From Serinus canaria (taxonomy: Eukaryota > Chordata > Aves > Passeriformes > Fringillidae), in the NCBI RefSeq assembly GCF_022539315.1, contig NC_066317.1, positions 54,654,679 to 54,718,678 of the forward strand: 64,000 bases of DNA, written 5' to 3'. Below, one piece after another: positions 44,091 to 56,400 of this stretch (positions within the stretch are counted from its first letter, which is position 1; every line of letters begins with the position of its first letter). Position numbers and translations under genes: made by a program. A model generated the notes under the pieces. It was not told where the DNA came from and made no database searches. It saw nothing but the letters and a program-made list of their open reading frames with translations.

Positions 44091-44717
44091 TGCACTATAT
44101 GATAGAGATAATTCATGCTTTGTAACAGTGTAAAAATTATAAAGATCCAACCATGCCTCTGACCCCCATGGCCAGAAGCTGGGCCTTCCTCTCTATTCAA
44201 AAGATTTCCCGGACTGGCCCAGATAAAATCATGGCCATTAAGGAGTGAATGAGTCCTTCCTGGGCAATCATCGACCATTTCCCAGGAATGTCCAGAACAT
44301 CACAGAACAGCACCTGGAAGAGATTACACGAGGAACTGCAGATGTCCTGGCTATGGCTGAAAAGAAGACTATCTCAAGGAGCCCAGCCAGCCATCCAAAC
44401 CTATGGACTGACTTTTGTATGGGACTGAATCTGTGTAGTCCCCGTGATACATATGTAGGGACTTACAGAACTCTTAGGTCATGTCTGCTCCAGGCAGAAT
44501 AAGCTGTATATAAGCTGGATACCTGGAGCAGTGGGTGTGACACTCTGGGCAGACGCTGACACTACATCAGTCAGACCCAGGCTCACCCAGCGTCAAAGTC
44601 CGAGGTTGACGCTGTCTTGGCTGTGGCAGTTTTGTAATATTCTATTTTTCGGTTGTCTATCTAATAAATTTATATTTTTTTTTATAAATTTGGCTGCCGA
44701 TTTGATCATTTACAACA
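44091..44717 (+). mobile_element. Solo LTR of an endogenous retrovirus
   Basis: A 627-base element with TG at its start (TGCACTATATG) and CA at its end (TTTACAACA). It is flanked by GTAC on both sides (44087-44090, 44718-44721), a 4-base target duplication as in ERV1/gammaretrovirus-like elements. Inside are a TATA box (TATATAA, 44507-44513) and a poly(A) signal (AATAAA, 44663-44668), in the order U3-R-U5 on the + strand. No gag, pol or env sequence is present beside it, so it is a solo LTR from recombination. Confidence 0.85.
44507..44513 (+). promoter_or_regulatory. TATA box of the solo LTR
   Basis: TATATAA about 417 bases into the element and about 150 bases before its poly(A) signal, the spacing expected of a retroviral promoter. 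Confidence 0.7.
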
Positions 44718-47700
44718 GTACTACGAGGAGTCCTGCTCTTGGGGTGTTGGGTGTGTGCAAGGCTCAGCTACCTGAGTGCTGGTGTTCTGGGTGGCCTTGA
44801 TCCTCCCACATGGCAGAAACACAGACTAAAATGATCCTAAATTCCTGGAGTAGAACAGGATGAAACTGTATCCCTATACATTTTTTTCTAACTGGCATGA
44901 TATTTTAAGAGTTAGAAAAAGAGAACTTCTAAGGTTAAACACCCATTCTGTCCTTTCTGATTCCTACAGAAAGATCTTAAAATGGTGTTTATTGCACTTG
45001 TCCTATCCATTTGCAGATCCCCTGCTCCTTAAGTAGCTTCTTCATTATTATACCTGGCCTTGGATTTTCTCATTTACTATAGACATGGGGGATATGGGTC
45101 AAAATACTTTTAATAAAACATACTTATTTAAAATGAAATGCTTTTCATACTGCATCTTACTGGTTTTGATAGTTGTAATAGGAAATAGTCTGTGACATTT
45201 TAAAGATACTTGGTGGATGGACAATTTAGGAGGAAAAATACTGTATGATCAGAGAATGGATCAACAAAATATGACAAATTTTAGCATTTTTCTTCATCAT
45301 GATGATACCAGTTTGTAATGTTAAACAGGGTATAATGACCCACTGTTTATTACTGTGTAATTGTGTAGCATCAGCTCCAGTTCTTATGAGTTTCTTCTTT
45401 ATGCATTTTAAATTTTTTTAAATTTAACTGCCATAAACCTTCCTAAGTGCTTGAAAATAACTAAAGACAAAAATATGAATAATTTCCAAAGAGTATTTAT
45501 AATGAAAAGAAACTTTATTATTTGTGTGTTCAGTTGAGCATATAGAACATGAAAATGAAAGCTAACTCAGTAGTGATTACTTAATTTTCATAATAATACT
45601 CAACCAGTTTAAATAGAACCGATGATTAATTAATTACCTATAACTTCTGATAAAACCAACATGCAACTTGACTTCTTTTTTTCATTAGTCGCAGCTAAAT
45701 AGTTAATTACTGAGGGGGAGGAGAATTCACCAATGCCAAATGAATTCTGAGGCTTATGAAGTTAAAAGTGAGGCTTATTGGAATATGGCTAATTGAAAGA
45801 ACATCACATAAACCAGTCATGTGTTAGACCTTTTTGTCTGAGCATATTTACACCTTTGTTAAGCTAATTCATTTGGCATGGTTTACACTTGGCATGTTGC
45901 CAGAGCCAGTTGAGAAATTGTGGGGAGACTATTTCTTGACAAATGCAGGCTTTTGAATGTGGAAGGAAGGGAATTAATACTTTATTTTTTGTCATAATTT
46001 AATTAATTTCCGTTGTTAACGTTTCCCTCTCTATTTTCAGCAGCTTTTCTGTTAAACAATAAGTGGTTTATGCTGATTTGTTTGTTATATTTTTCTAAAT
46101 ACAAGAAAGAGATTAACAACAGACTTAAAATTGACTCATTTTACATCTTACTATAGTCCTAAATATTCATGTAATAACACACAAACATAGATTTTCATTT
46201 GAGATTATTTTAGAAGTTAATAAACCAAGTGCATTTTTATCCACAGCTGGGGGCCAACAACTTGCAACCGAATAACAGCAGTGAAAGAACAAAACATGTT
46301 TCCTCAATGTATGTGGTAATTCCTTTCATTTCCCCAGAAAATTTAGAAATTCTCTCTGCTCTCTCAAAAGGGGCAAGTTTAAAGTGAATTCTAGGAGTGT
46401 GTTACTTAGATAGTCTTCAAATATCATTCCACAAAGCTTTTATCCTGACTTAACCACTCTGCCCCTTTATAAATAGTCCTCTATAAAAGAGGAGTTACTT
46501 TACAGTGTTTGGCAATAAATGTGAGCTACAGAACAGATTGTAGACACCTAATTGTAGTTTTCAGGTTTGTCTGCAAAGATTGAATGCTCCAGGCACCTCC
46601 ATTGAGGAGCATTGCATCAGATGATTAGTTCAGTGCCTGTCAAGCTGATGGAGCTGTGAATCTGCCCTTTTATCTTCAGTGAAAATTGGTGTGAAACAGC
46701 TCACTTCAGCTGAGCAATTCTGGATAACAGCCCATTGATTCTACTGGATTGCTTACTCTTTTTCTGTAATACACCAGAAGTTATTTGATTGCCTAATATT
46801 AAGTGCTAAGATGCTGTAAGGATGTTGGATTAGCAGATCAAAGTCCTGCATAAAATTCAGAAGCAAGGTCCCAAGAGACAGACTGACCCACAGGTCAGGT
46901 TTTGATGTTTCAGAGTAACAAAATTTCAAGCAGGTATGACCCCCAAGTTTACAAACCTGATGAGATTCCCAGTGGGTATCACAGAGTACAGAGTACTGTC
47001 AGTGTGCAGACACCCTGCTTTGGGTATGATTTGTGAATGAGGGTGCAAGGCTGAGCACAATCAAGTAGTTGCATGGACAACTGCAATAAAATTCCACCCC
47101 AGGTTTTTTGATTGCTCTCAAGGATGTCCTGCTGATCTGAAATTATTAGGAAACTCAGGTTTTTCCATGAACATTGAGTGAGTCACAGAAATTTATGTCC
47201 ATATAGATATAAAGATGCTGACTCATCATTGTTCCACTTTTCTTTATGTGTTGAAGTGTTTAAAGCTGCTCTGCAATGATTCAGTTATACTTGCATTCAT
47301 CTTTTACCCATGGCCACACAGAACCAACGTTCCTGTCTCCTCCTAGTACTACCAGGAGCCAAAGTAGACCAATTATCCTCATTCTTCAGTGAACTGTACT
47401 ACCTCAAAAGGTAGTACTCCCTCACGAATCTTCTAATTTTTCACATCACCATCAATAATGGCAGTTTGAATTTGCTTTTTCTGGTGATGCCAATTGCTCA
47501 GGAAGGACAGTTTATTCCATTCCATCACCCAGATGCTGGCAAAATCACAGCTACTTCTGTAAAAGTACTTTGCTTTTCTACAGGAGAGATCCATTCCCAC
47601 AAGGATAGTCAAAATATAAAGAATTAGGAACCTCCTTCAAGTCTCTAATTTTGAGTTTTATGACACTTGATTTCCTGCTTCCCTGCTGTTCACTGGAATC

Positions 47701-49271
47701 TTCATTCCTAATTTTTCTCAGGAGTCCTAATCAGAGCATTTCAGTGGTTAAACAGCTAAGAAGAAGACTCAAAAAAAGTACCAAAGATGACCTGGTGGTG
47801 ACCACCACTAACTCATGGAAACATTTAGAAAAAGGTGCCGTTTCAGAGAAAAGTAGTTGACTAACAACTGGGAAAAGAAGAGGGGGAGCTGGATATATAT
47901 TTGTGAATTCTTCTCTGAATTTCACAATTGTCCAAGTTTTCAAAGCTAACAAAAGGTTTTGAAAGTGGTGGTAGAAAGGTCACTGGGCTTTGGAAAGTCT
48001 TCTTTTGCCTGATTTGTACAGACTTGAACCCAGACTCTGCTGCCTCTCAACCCTGACAAACACATCATGATATATCCAAGTATTATTCTCAGTTGCTTTA
48101 GGGCATTGCCATGATATTCTAAATTTTCCCAGACTACACATTTTTATTAACTATTTTCTTCACTAAACGGTGGAAGTATTTGTAAGTAGGAACAGAATGA
48201 AAGAATGTATCTGTGAGCATAGTAATCCAGAAGTTGGGTACTACTTAGTAACCAACATCACAGAAAAATGAAAGAACTAGAAAAAACAGGTTCTCATTAT
48301 AAATCAGAATCTACCTTTAAAAATGGACTGGGTATTAAAGATGACACTACTTTATCACAACATTGGGAAGCATTGGGAAATGTTCACCATTATTTTATAT
48401 TGCAGGTACTTTTATCTAATATGATACATGCCACCCCATGCAAATAAAAAAAGAGATTAGGAGTGTGACCTTTCTCTTTGCCCCAAGAGCATGCCATTAT
48501 TCTCTTCTTCCTGATTTTTGTGAGCTTGGAATTTAATTTTAAGAAAAATAAAAAACTTTCTCATTGAATAATGTTATTTAAATGCAAGACAGACATGAAT
48601 GAGCTCTAACTGCAGTCACTAGATACTTTCTATAATTATTTGAAAAAAAAAAATTCCTACTAAATTTCTAAGGCAGGATAAATATACTTTAAATTCTGCT
48701 GAGGGAAATAATTAAGCAAAGTTGAAAACTTGCACCTTATTGTCAGGGTGATGCTGTGAGGGCTGATTGACATGTTTTTCTCATCACAGTTGAATAGAGA
48801 AAAAAACCCCAAACCAGTTGAGGCACACGCTGCAATTTCGCGTTTTCCCACTTGGTGGCAATGATTCCCTCTCTTTCCTTCCCAGTTCTGTGCTCTCAGA
48901 TAGCGGCTGCTCTGCATTATGCAGCCTCCATTCAGAGGAACAAACAAGGAAAAATCATAGTTTTCCTTTAGTTCAAATATCAAAGATGGAAAAATAGAGG
49001 AGTTTGTTAAATGAAAATTTATTTTATAGTTCACTTGTCAGAGAAAATGTGTTCTTTGATAGGATTTTTTTTTACCAGTTTTATCCCACTCTAAGGCACA
49101 GATCAGTAGCAGCAAATAAAGTATTAGCTATGAGCAAGTTTAGCGAGTTTACTGAAATGTATAGCCCTTGAAAGAATAATGCAAATAATAATAAATACAA
49201 AAAAATCCTCAGCAAATTTACAAGGCATCACAAGAGTATTTCTACCCTTAATTGTCTTCTATTTTCTTTCT

Positions 49272-49308
49272 TCTTTTTTTTTTTTTTGTTTGTTTGTTTG
49301 TTTGTTTT
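49272..49308. repeat. Poly(T) and (TTTG)n microsatellite
   Basis: A T-run of about 16 followed by six TTTG units. Confidence 0.9.
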
Positions 49309-49976
49309 CCCAACAGCAGGACTAAACCTATGTGCTTGGTACTACTTGCTCTGCAGAGAGCATACTGGGGAAGAGGTCGAACTGTGCTGGCTTAGCAAAT
49401 CTATGTCTGTAGAAACTGTGGCTAGGTGCAATGTGGTCTTTCACAACATTTACAGACCTTTCAGCTTTTGCCAGAGTCCATGAGGCTCCCTTTGCTGGAT
49501 CAGACATAGCACAGAGCTGCAGAGAAGGCATCAGGCTCCGAGGCACACACAGCTTGGGAGCACTGCATCACAAAAGCATTTCATCTCTCCCACACAGCAA
49601 GCACAGCTGGCACTTGAGATAACAAGTCCAGGCATGGTAGGCAAAACATCTTTGCTTAAGACATAGAGGAGGTTTGAAAAACAGGCTTAAAGTTCCAAAG
49701 ACTGAATTCAAGTCGGTGTGTCAGTAGTAACAGCCTAGAAGTACTGGCTGCAGAGATGGTGGAGAGCTGTGGCAACAGTCATGACTAAATCATAAGGAAA
49801 GAATTGAAGGTAGTGGTGAACAGTTTTCATAGTTTCTCCTTTCAGAAAGTGGTTCAGTAACATCTCCTCTAGCCCTGCCCACACAGGAGTAGCAAGTGGG
49901 GGAAGAAGGCTTCCCTGCTGTCTCTTGCTGTGCCACTGGATTTTGGAGGAGGATGAATTGAAACATCTTTGTAAAA

Positions 49977-50450
49977 GAAAAAATAAAAAAAAGGAGTTAA
50001 AAGGTAGGGGGAGGAGAGGGGACAGGGGGGACAGTGCACTGGAGCTGCAGTGAGAAAGAATGCAGTGAATGTAGAAGGTTGGAGAGAGAGCTAAAAATGA
50101 GGTTACTGGAGGTGGCATGCAAGCAGAACACAGCAATGTTTTCAAACTCATTTCTTTTAGACTTCATCTGTTCATGGATTGTAGTTCCTGTAATTCAGAC
50201 ATATTTTGGTTTTCCATAGTTCCAAATTTTGATATGAGAAGAGGCTGGGTAAGGGAAACTAGAGGCTAGAGAAAATACATAATTAACTAGAGGAAAAGGG
50301 AGAGGAGGGGACAAGGGGAAAGGGAGAGAAGCTTCTGCTCAATTTAGTACACTTCTGCAGTCTGTATTTGAAACAGTAGAATATGAGCATGTGTATTTTT
50401 GAGGAAGAGAAAGGAAAGGATGGGAAGGGAAAATGTGGGGAATGAGTACC
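49977..50450. repeat. Purine-rich cluster with G-quadruplex motif
   Basis: Several A/G-rich tracts: about 50000-50033, 50290-50331 and 50402-50445. At 50298-50324 four runs GGG, GGGG, GGGG, GGG are spaced 6, 4 and 3 bases apart, a canonical quadruplex motif on the + strand. Confidence 0.75.
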
Positions 50451-53400
50451 TCCCTGCACTGTTCAGCACAGGCTGCCCTGCTGTTGCTGGATGCCAGCAT
50501 AGGTAGTGCCCCCTGTGTGGGTTGACTGGAGAATCTCAAGCTGATGCCCTTGTGGGCATAAAACTAATCTCAAGAGTAGGTTCAAAGGAGTAGTGGTGCT
50601 GTAAGAAAGGCTAAGAATGCAAGAGCCTGAAAACTTGGTAGATTCTGTAGGATAAATACTAGCAGATACACTTAATGGCAGGCAAAAGAGGAAACTTCCC
50701 AAGAGCCTGCCAGCTCAGTTATTTGCCATGAGACAAGGCATGGACAAGTGGCCTATCAGCTATATATATCTTCTATCAGCTTCAAGTCTGACAGTTAATT
50801 CTGTTCACAAAAGAGCTGTGTATTTAAATACTGTGAACTTGCCATCTCACAGAAAATATAATTTCAAAACTATTGCACATTCTAACTTTTGTTGAATGGA
50901 ACACTGGGCAAATCAAAGATTAATGCATCATATTGTCTGTCCTTTGAGTGTTTAGTGTGAGAGAGCTGAGAGGGTGTTCAGGGAAGACTACACAGTATGA
51001 GACAGCTGAACATAACACTTCTTGTGGGTATTCTCCCAGCTTTCAGCCTTTTGCCATTCAGTAACATCCTGAGCCAGGGATGACTGCAGCATATTCAGAA
51101 GTTTTCAATGGGAGATTAGTATTCACAGCAGCCTGACAAGGAGCCTTGCAGCTCACCCTCACCTTTTTAATGATGGTTGAGTATTTGCTATGAACTAATT
51201 TTATTTCTTGTCAAATAGTTCTTCTGCTCAGGATTTTTCAAGGTTGCATCATGAGCAGAAGAAGTTTATGTCATCCCACATATTTTAGCTTTTTTTGACT
51301 GGATAATGAAAAATACAATGTCACTTCTCAGAATCTGAATACCAACTCTTTGTTCCTAAAGCCACAAACTTATTTAGGTTTTAACTTTTTTAGACATTCT
51401 GTAAAACTGTTGTTAGTTTAAATTGTGGCAGTTTTTCTAAACTGTAATGCAAAGTACTTCAGTCTGCAGTGGGCCAGAGACTACTTTATAGCTGTCAGCT
51501 GATTCACACTATACATGGAAATTTTACTCCACATGGAAGACCCCACCATGGGAAGACCCTACTCCTGTTATCCTCCTTCATTACTATTTCCTTTATTTAT
51601 TAACTTCTTTTCCTACTCTGAAAATAGGTGAAAGTCTCAGGACTACAGTTTATTTTCAGGCCATTTTAATCTGTTTGCTGCTCTAGGCTCTCAAATGCTC
51701 CCATCAGCCACTTGTTGTGTAGAATTCCATCCACAAAACTGAAATGTCACCATGTCCATTACCAGCCCAATCTAGGAAGTGCAGTGCCCCACTGAATTTT
51801 TTGTTATAACATATTCTTGAGAGCAATGAGACTCAGTCCTGCAGTATTATTTCTTTCTGTGCATCCATCTATTTTATTTAGCATATATACCATGAATGCA
51901 GTTCTAAAAGGATCCCATGAGCACTTCTAGTGTGGAATTCAATCTTGCAATCTAGTACAGTGTTCTAAAGATGACTTGACACAGTGGTGTTATAATTTTG
52001 GAAAGCAAAGCAATCAATGAGGGACAAATAGGGTAAATACACTAGTGTCCTTGCACAGTAGCCAAAGGACTGTATCTGTTAGGACAAATATTGTGTGCAT
52101 TCCCCAAGCAGTGGAGAAAAATTGTGGGAGAAGATTGGGTCACCAGCTGGAAATTTTTTGTTGGTTGGTTTGTTTTGTTTATTCTGGTTAGGTGTGTTCT
52201 AATTTGAATAAATATTTTAATGTCCTGTGGTTTTTGCTGAACACTAATTATCCATCAGGGGCAATGGGTGCTGCATGACAGGTTATTCAGAATTTATATT
52301 ATTTCTTTGATGCAAATAATAATATTTTCTACAAACCTTCTTCACTAAAGTGTGATTTTTTACTCAATTGTTTCAATGTTTTGGCTTTAGATAATGATAG
52401 CAGTAGTTAGGAATTTATTTAATAGTTTGTATTTAAATTGAAGAGGCAATGACCATTTAAACCTACTCTTTAGGTTTTGTTGTTTTACTGGTCTTTTACT
52501 TACAACAACATGTCAGCCAGTAATATTTATTTTCTTAGTACTCTCAGACACTGGACCTTGTCACAAGGAAAATGAAAAAAGGATTAGTCCACTGTTTTGA
52601 CAAGCAAGGACCAGATATTTTTTTGCTAAGAAAAATCTCTTTATCTGAATCTGACTGTTAGACCCAAACATATCGACATATTCTAGTTTTGATGTGTGTG
52701 CTTTTTAAAATCTGCTTCTAGTACTAGGTCCTTCAGTTCCTTACAGGTACAAATACAATTTTCTGGAGTGCTGCTGTTAAGATCTGATTATTATGATTAT
52801 TAGAGAGATGCCTCTACCCAAATTAAGGTACAGACTACACCATAGGCTGAAGTCAATGGTATGGATTTTAGTTAAGTAAATGTGAGGTGGAGAGAGATAG
52901 AAGGAAACAGAAAAAAGTAGGGGGATTAAGTAGTAAGATATCACCACCCATGGATCCAGACAGTGTCTCATTGGTCTTCTGTTCTTAGCAGTGGGGATGA
53001 GGTCACTCTAAACTTCTCCCCACCTATAAATTTTAGCAAACAAAGGAATTAATTCTCATTGGGTACACAGTTCTCTTATTCTATTGGTTAAATGATTCCC
53101 TTGTTTCCATTGCTAATTAGTCCCATGCTCAGTCTTCCTCTTATTTTGAGTCAGTGGGCCGTGTCCTCTCCCTGCTGGACTCAATCAAAGCTGATTTTAG
53201 CACAGTTGCTGAGTTGGCTTTCTTTGTGGATTCTTTATTTTCATTATCAGTGCTCTCCCAGCTTGTTTACCTCTTCCTAATTTGAGTTAATCAGACAATA
53301 GTACCACCTTTATCTCATCCCAAGTTCCAGTCATGTAGCTCAACTTAAAGCCCAAAAATCCAGGAGTTCACTGAGACATATTCAGATTGGGGTGTGTTTT

Positions 53401-56400
53401 GGTTGTCACAGATGAACAGTTGCTTCTTTATATAGTTTGTCATAGTGGCAAAGTCCTTTGGTGATCTTAAGAATGAGACCATTATGACCTTTTCAGTCTT
53501 ACAGCTGCTTCCTGACCACTTAGTAGAGCAAACCCTGGGAGATGGGTTTTGAGCATCAGCTGTGCTTGGGAGCCTGTGAAATTGGGTATAGAGCAGCTAC
53601 AAATGTCATAGTGCTTCTAGAGCCAACATGGGTCCAGAGGCACTGTGTGCCTGCACTGCCCTGAGCAGGAGCTCTGGTGTTAATAAGGCCTGTGGACTCA
53701 TGCCAGCAGCTACCCAACACTGCACCCCTGGACCTGAAATGATTTTAAAAAGGATGGCAAGAAAGCTGCAGGGTGCCACATAGTCAGCAAGAAGCTGTAG
53801 GAGTTCATTAGCTCTCAGCAAGGTCTGACTGGGCTTATTAACTGCAGCTCAGCACCACATTTCTTCAGTTCCTGGTGTGTGGGCTGTAGGTACAAGAAAT
53901 CCTCTGCAATCTGAAAGTTCAATGGTTATTTTAATAAGAGAAAATTCTTATTTTTGCAAGATCCTGAGATATTTTGGACATAAAATCACACTATATTGTA
54001 TGAGGCTTTCCCACATTAATTCCAGCTGAGTGGTATATCTGCACAGTATAGCCTTTTTGCTAATCCCTACAGTGATACCTCTGCTCCAGCAACGTTCACC
54101 CAGCCTCTCAGTTTGTGAAGTTTCAGGACTCCACATGATGCCCTGTTTACCCAGGTTCTTGGTTGGTGCATAAGCAAAACGTGTGAAGATACCATGGTCA
54201 CTAACACAGCTGTGAGAGGTTCACCATGCTGAAGAGGTGTAAGGTCCAAATGCTCATGTACAGGCTTTTTAACTATAAATGTGGCAACAGCTTCACTGTG
54301 AAAAATAGAAGCACCAAAAAAGCAGAGGTGACAGTCAAATCTTCAGTTACAATCTGTTGGTAACAAGACACTGGAAACACATGAGGTCCACAGAAGACTT
54401 AGAAAAACAGATCAGGAAGTAGCATTTCCCATAAGTCTCCTTGGAATATTGTTAATCATTTTGGAAAATGAAATTGGGATTTAGACAAGAGTTCTGAAAA
54501 GTGCTTATGCTGGAAATACGAGCCACAAAAGTGGCTGGAGAAAAACAAAAAGAGGAGCTTTAGATTATAAAATAAAAGCTTCAAGACAGTATTAAGTACA
54601 GATGTTTGGAAATACCTCTCAAATACAAAGTAATTTACACTAACAAGACTGAACTTGAGCAGGCTGAAAAATGCCATGTGACAATTTTACTGAAAGAATT
54701 GTTTCTGCACAGTAGAATACAATAAAACTGATTCTGCCAGGCCCAATTCAATGCTGTTATGTGCCCTCAAGGCACCATTTATACTCCAATAAAGGGAATT
54801 TGTGCCTTGAAAATTATTATATCCTTAAATCACCAAAATCCCCTGCATTTTGTTCTTGCAAAGCTACAAAATTACTAATTCAAGACTCCTCCACAGAAGG
54901 TTTAGCAGCTAGTATTTTTTCCTCTCATCCCAAGGATGTGTTTCTGGGTTAGGATTTTTTATTTAGGATCTTTGAGAAAGAAAGCCCTTTTAGGTAATGA
55001 AAGATCATTTATCAAAACAAAAGAAGAGTCTTTAATGTGTTACTCTTTAGCTCTATTGTGAATGTAGTGGCCCATTCCAGATCAGCCAACTTCTTCATCA
55101 GCTTAAAAAGAAATTTCAAATAGGGCAAATCCTAGATTTGGCCAAAACTCCATTTGTTTGTTTATTTTTTTCTTATTTCAACTTGCCAAGGATTTGTGTT
55201 TGACTTATTGCCACCAATAAAACTATTCCTCTTTCAACAATGGGCTCTCTGGGAATGGTGTGGGAAAGCTAATCCCATTACACGGCTCTGAAGTTCCCAT
55301 CAGTGGTGACCCAGGAGCAGCAGCTTATCAGGAATTTAGCAGAGCTGTCAGTGGTCAGCTCAAGTGGGATATTTTTGTCTGTGAAGTGAAGCAGGCCAGC
55401 AGGAGCAGTAGTAGGGGTTTGTTTGTTTGTTTTAAGTAAATAGAACAACAGGGAACTTCTACATCCTTGACCTGAAAGCCATTTAATATCTTCCATTAAA
55501 TGGAAGACATTAATGGCAGAGCATAGAACGGTGTCATTAACACATTGGTCAGATGTGTTAATTAATTTATAATCCACAGATGAGAAGAGTCTCCCCAAGA
55601 TGCTGTGTCTCATGACATTTCCTCTGACTCTCTCTCTTTCCAATAGTTCAGATTATCCAAGTACTTTCCTAGGTGTCTCTTAACAGAATAGTTTTCCTTC
55701 AAGGGAAGTTGTTTTCAGATTCAATGATGCCTTCATTATTTTTCTCCTAGTGGTGGGCATCTTGTGATACCTCTAGCCACATGGCCAAGGTCTCCTGATG
55801 ATATTGAAGGAAAGAAACATACCTGGAGAACGCGTTCTCTTTTTTTTTGCTAAGATGGAAACAGTGATAGTGCTGCCTGAGGACGGTGCCTTGCTTCGCC
55901 GTACTGAGGTGAGACTTTGCTGGGGAGGGACAAAATTATCCATAGAAATATTAAAAAATGCATGGGAAAACATGTAAGAGTATCTTGGTTTTGAGGAGAG
56001 CAAGATTAATACAGAAGAAGAGAACAATGTGTTGGTTTTTTTTAAGTGTAACTGTGCCTTTGACTTACGAAGCCATCTCTGCATGAAGGGGAGGCTGCAT
56101 CTATCTTGCAAGCACTGCTGTTTTCCAGAAGCCCAAGCACTGCAGACTGAAATAGAATAGAATGCCAGATTGAGCCTAACTCCAGTCCTATTAGTGTTGG
56201 TGTCTTAACTGATTGTCCTAATTGTTCAATTAAAGCAAAATACAATCTGGTTGTGGCTAGAAAATACCACACTATCAGAACTCAAAAAAATTCAGATTCT
56301 GGTTATGGTGCTCGTGGAAATCTTTTATGTGCAGTTCTTGCCATCATTTCCCTGACATTCTCAGTATTTCTCTTTTACCTCAATGTAATTATAATACTTG

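Noticed and set aside
54000..54300. Possible processed pseudogene on the minus strand (frames 53948-54136 and 54067-54249)
   Set aside because: Two overlapping frames hint at a frameshifted coding sequence, but I could not match either to a known protein; chance is as likely.
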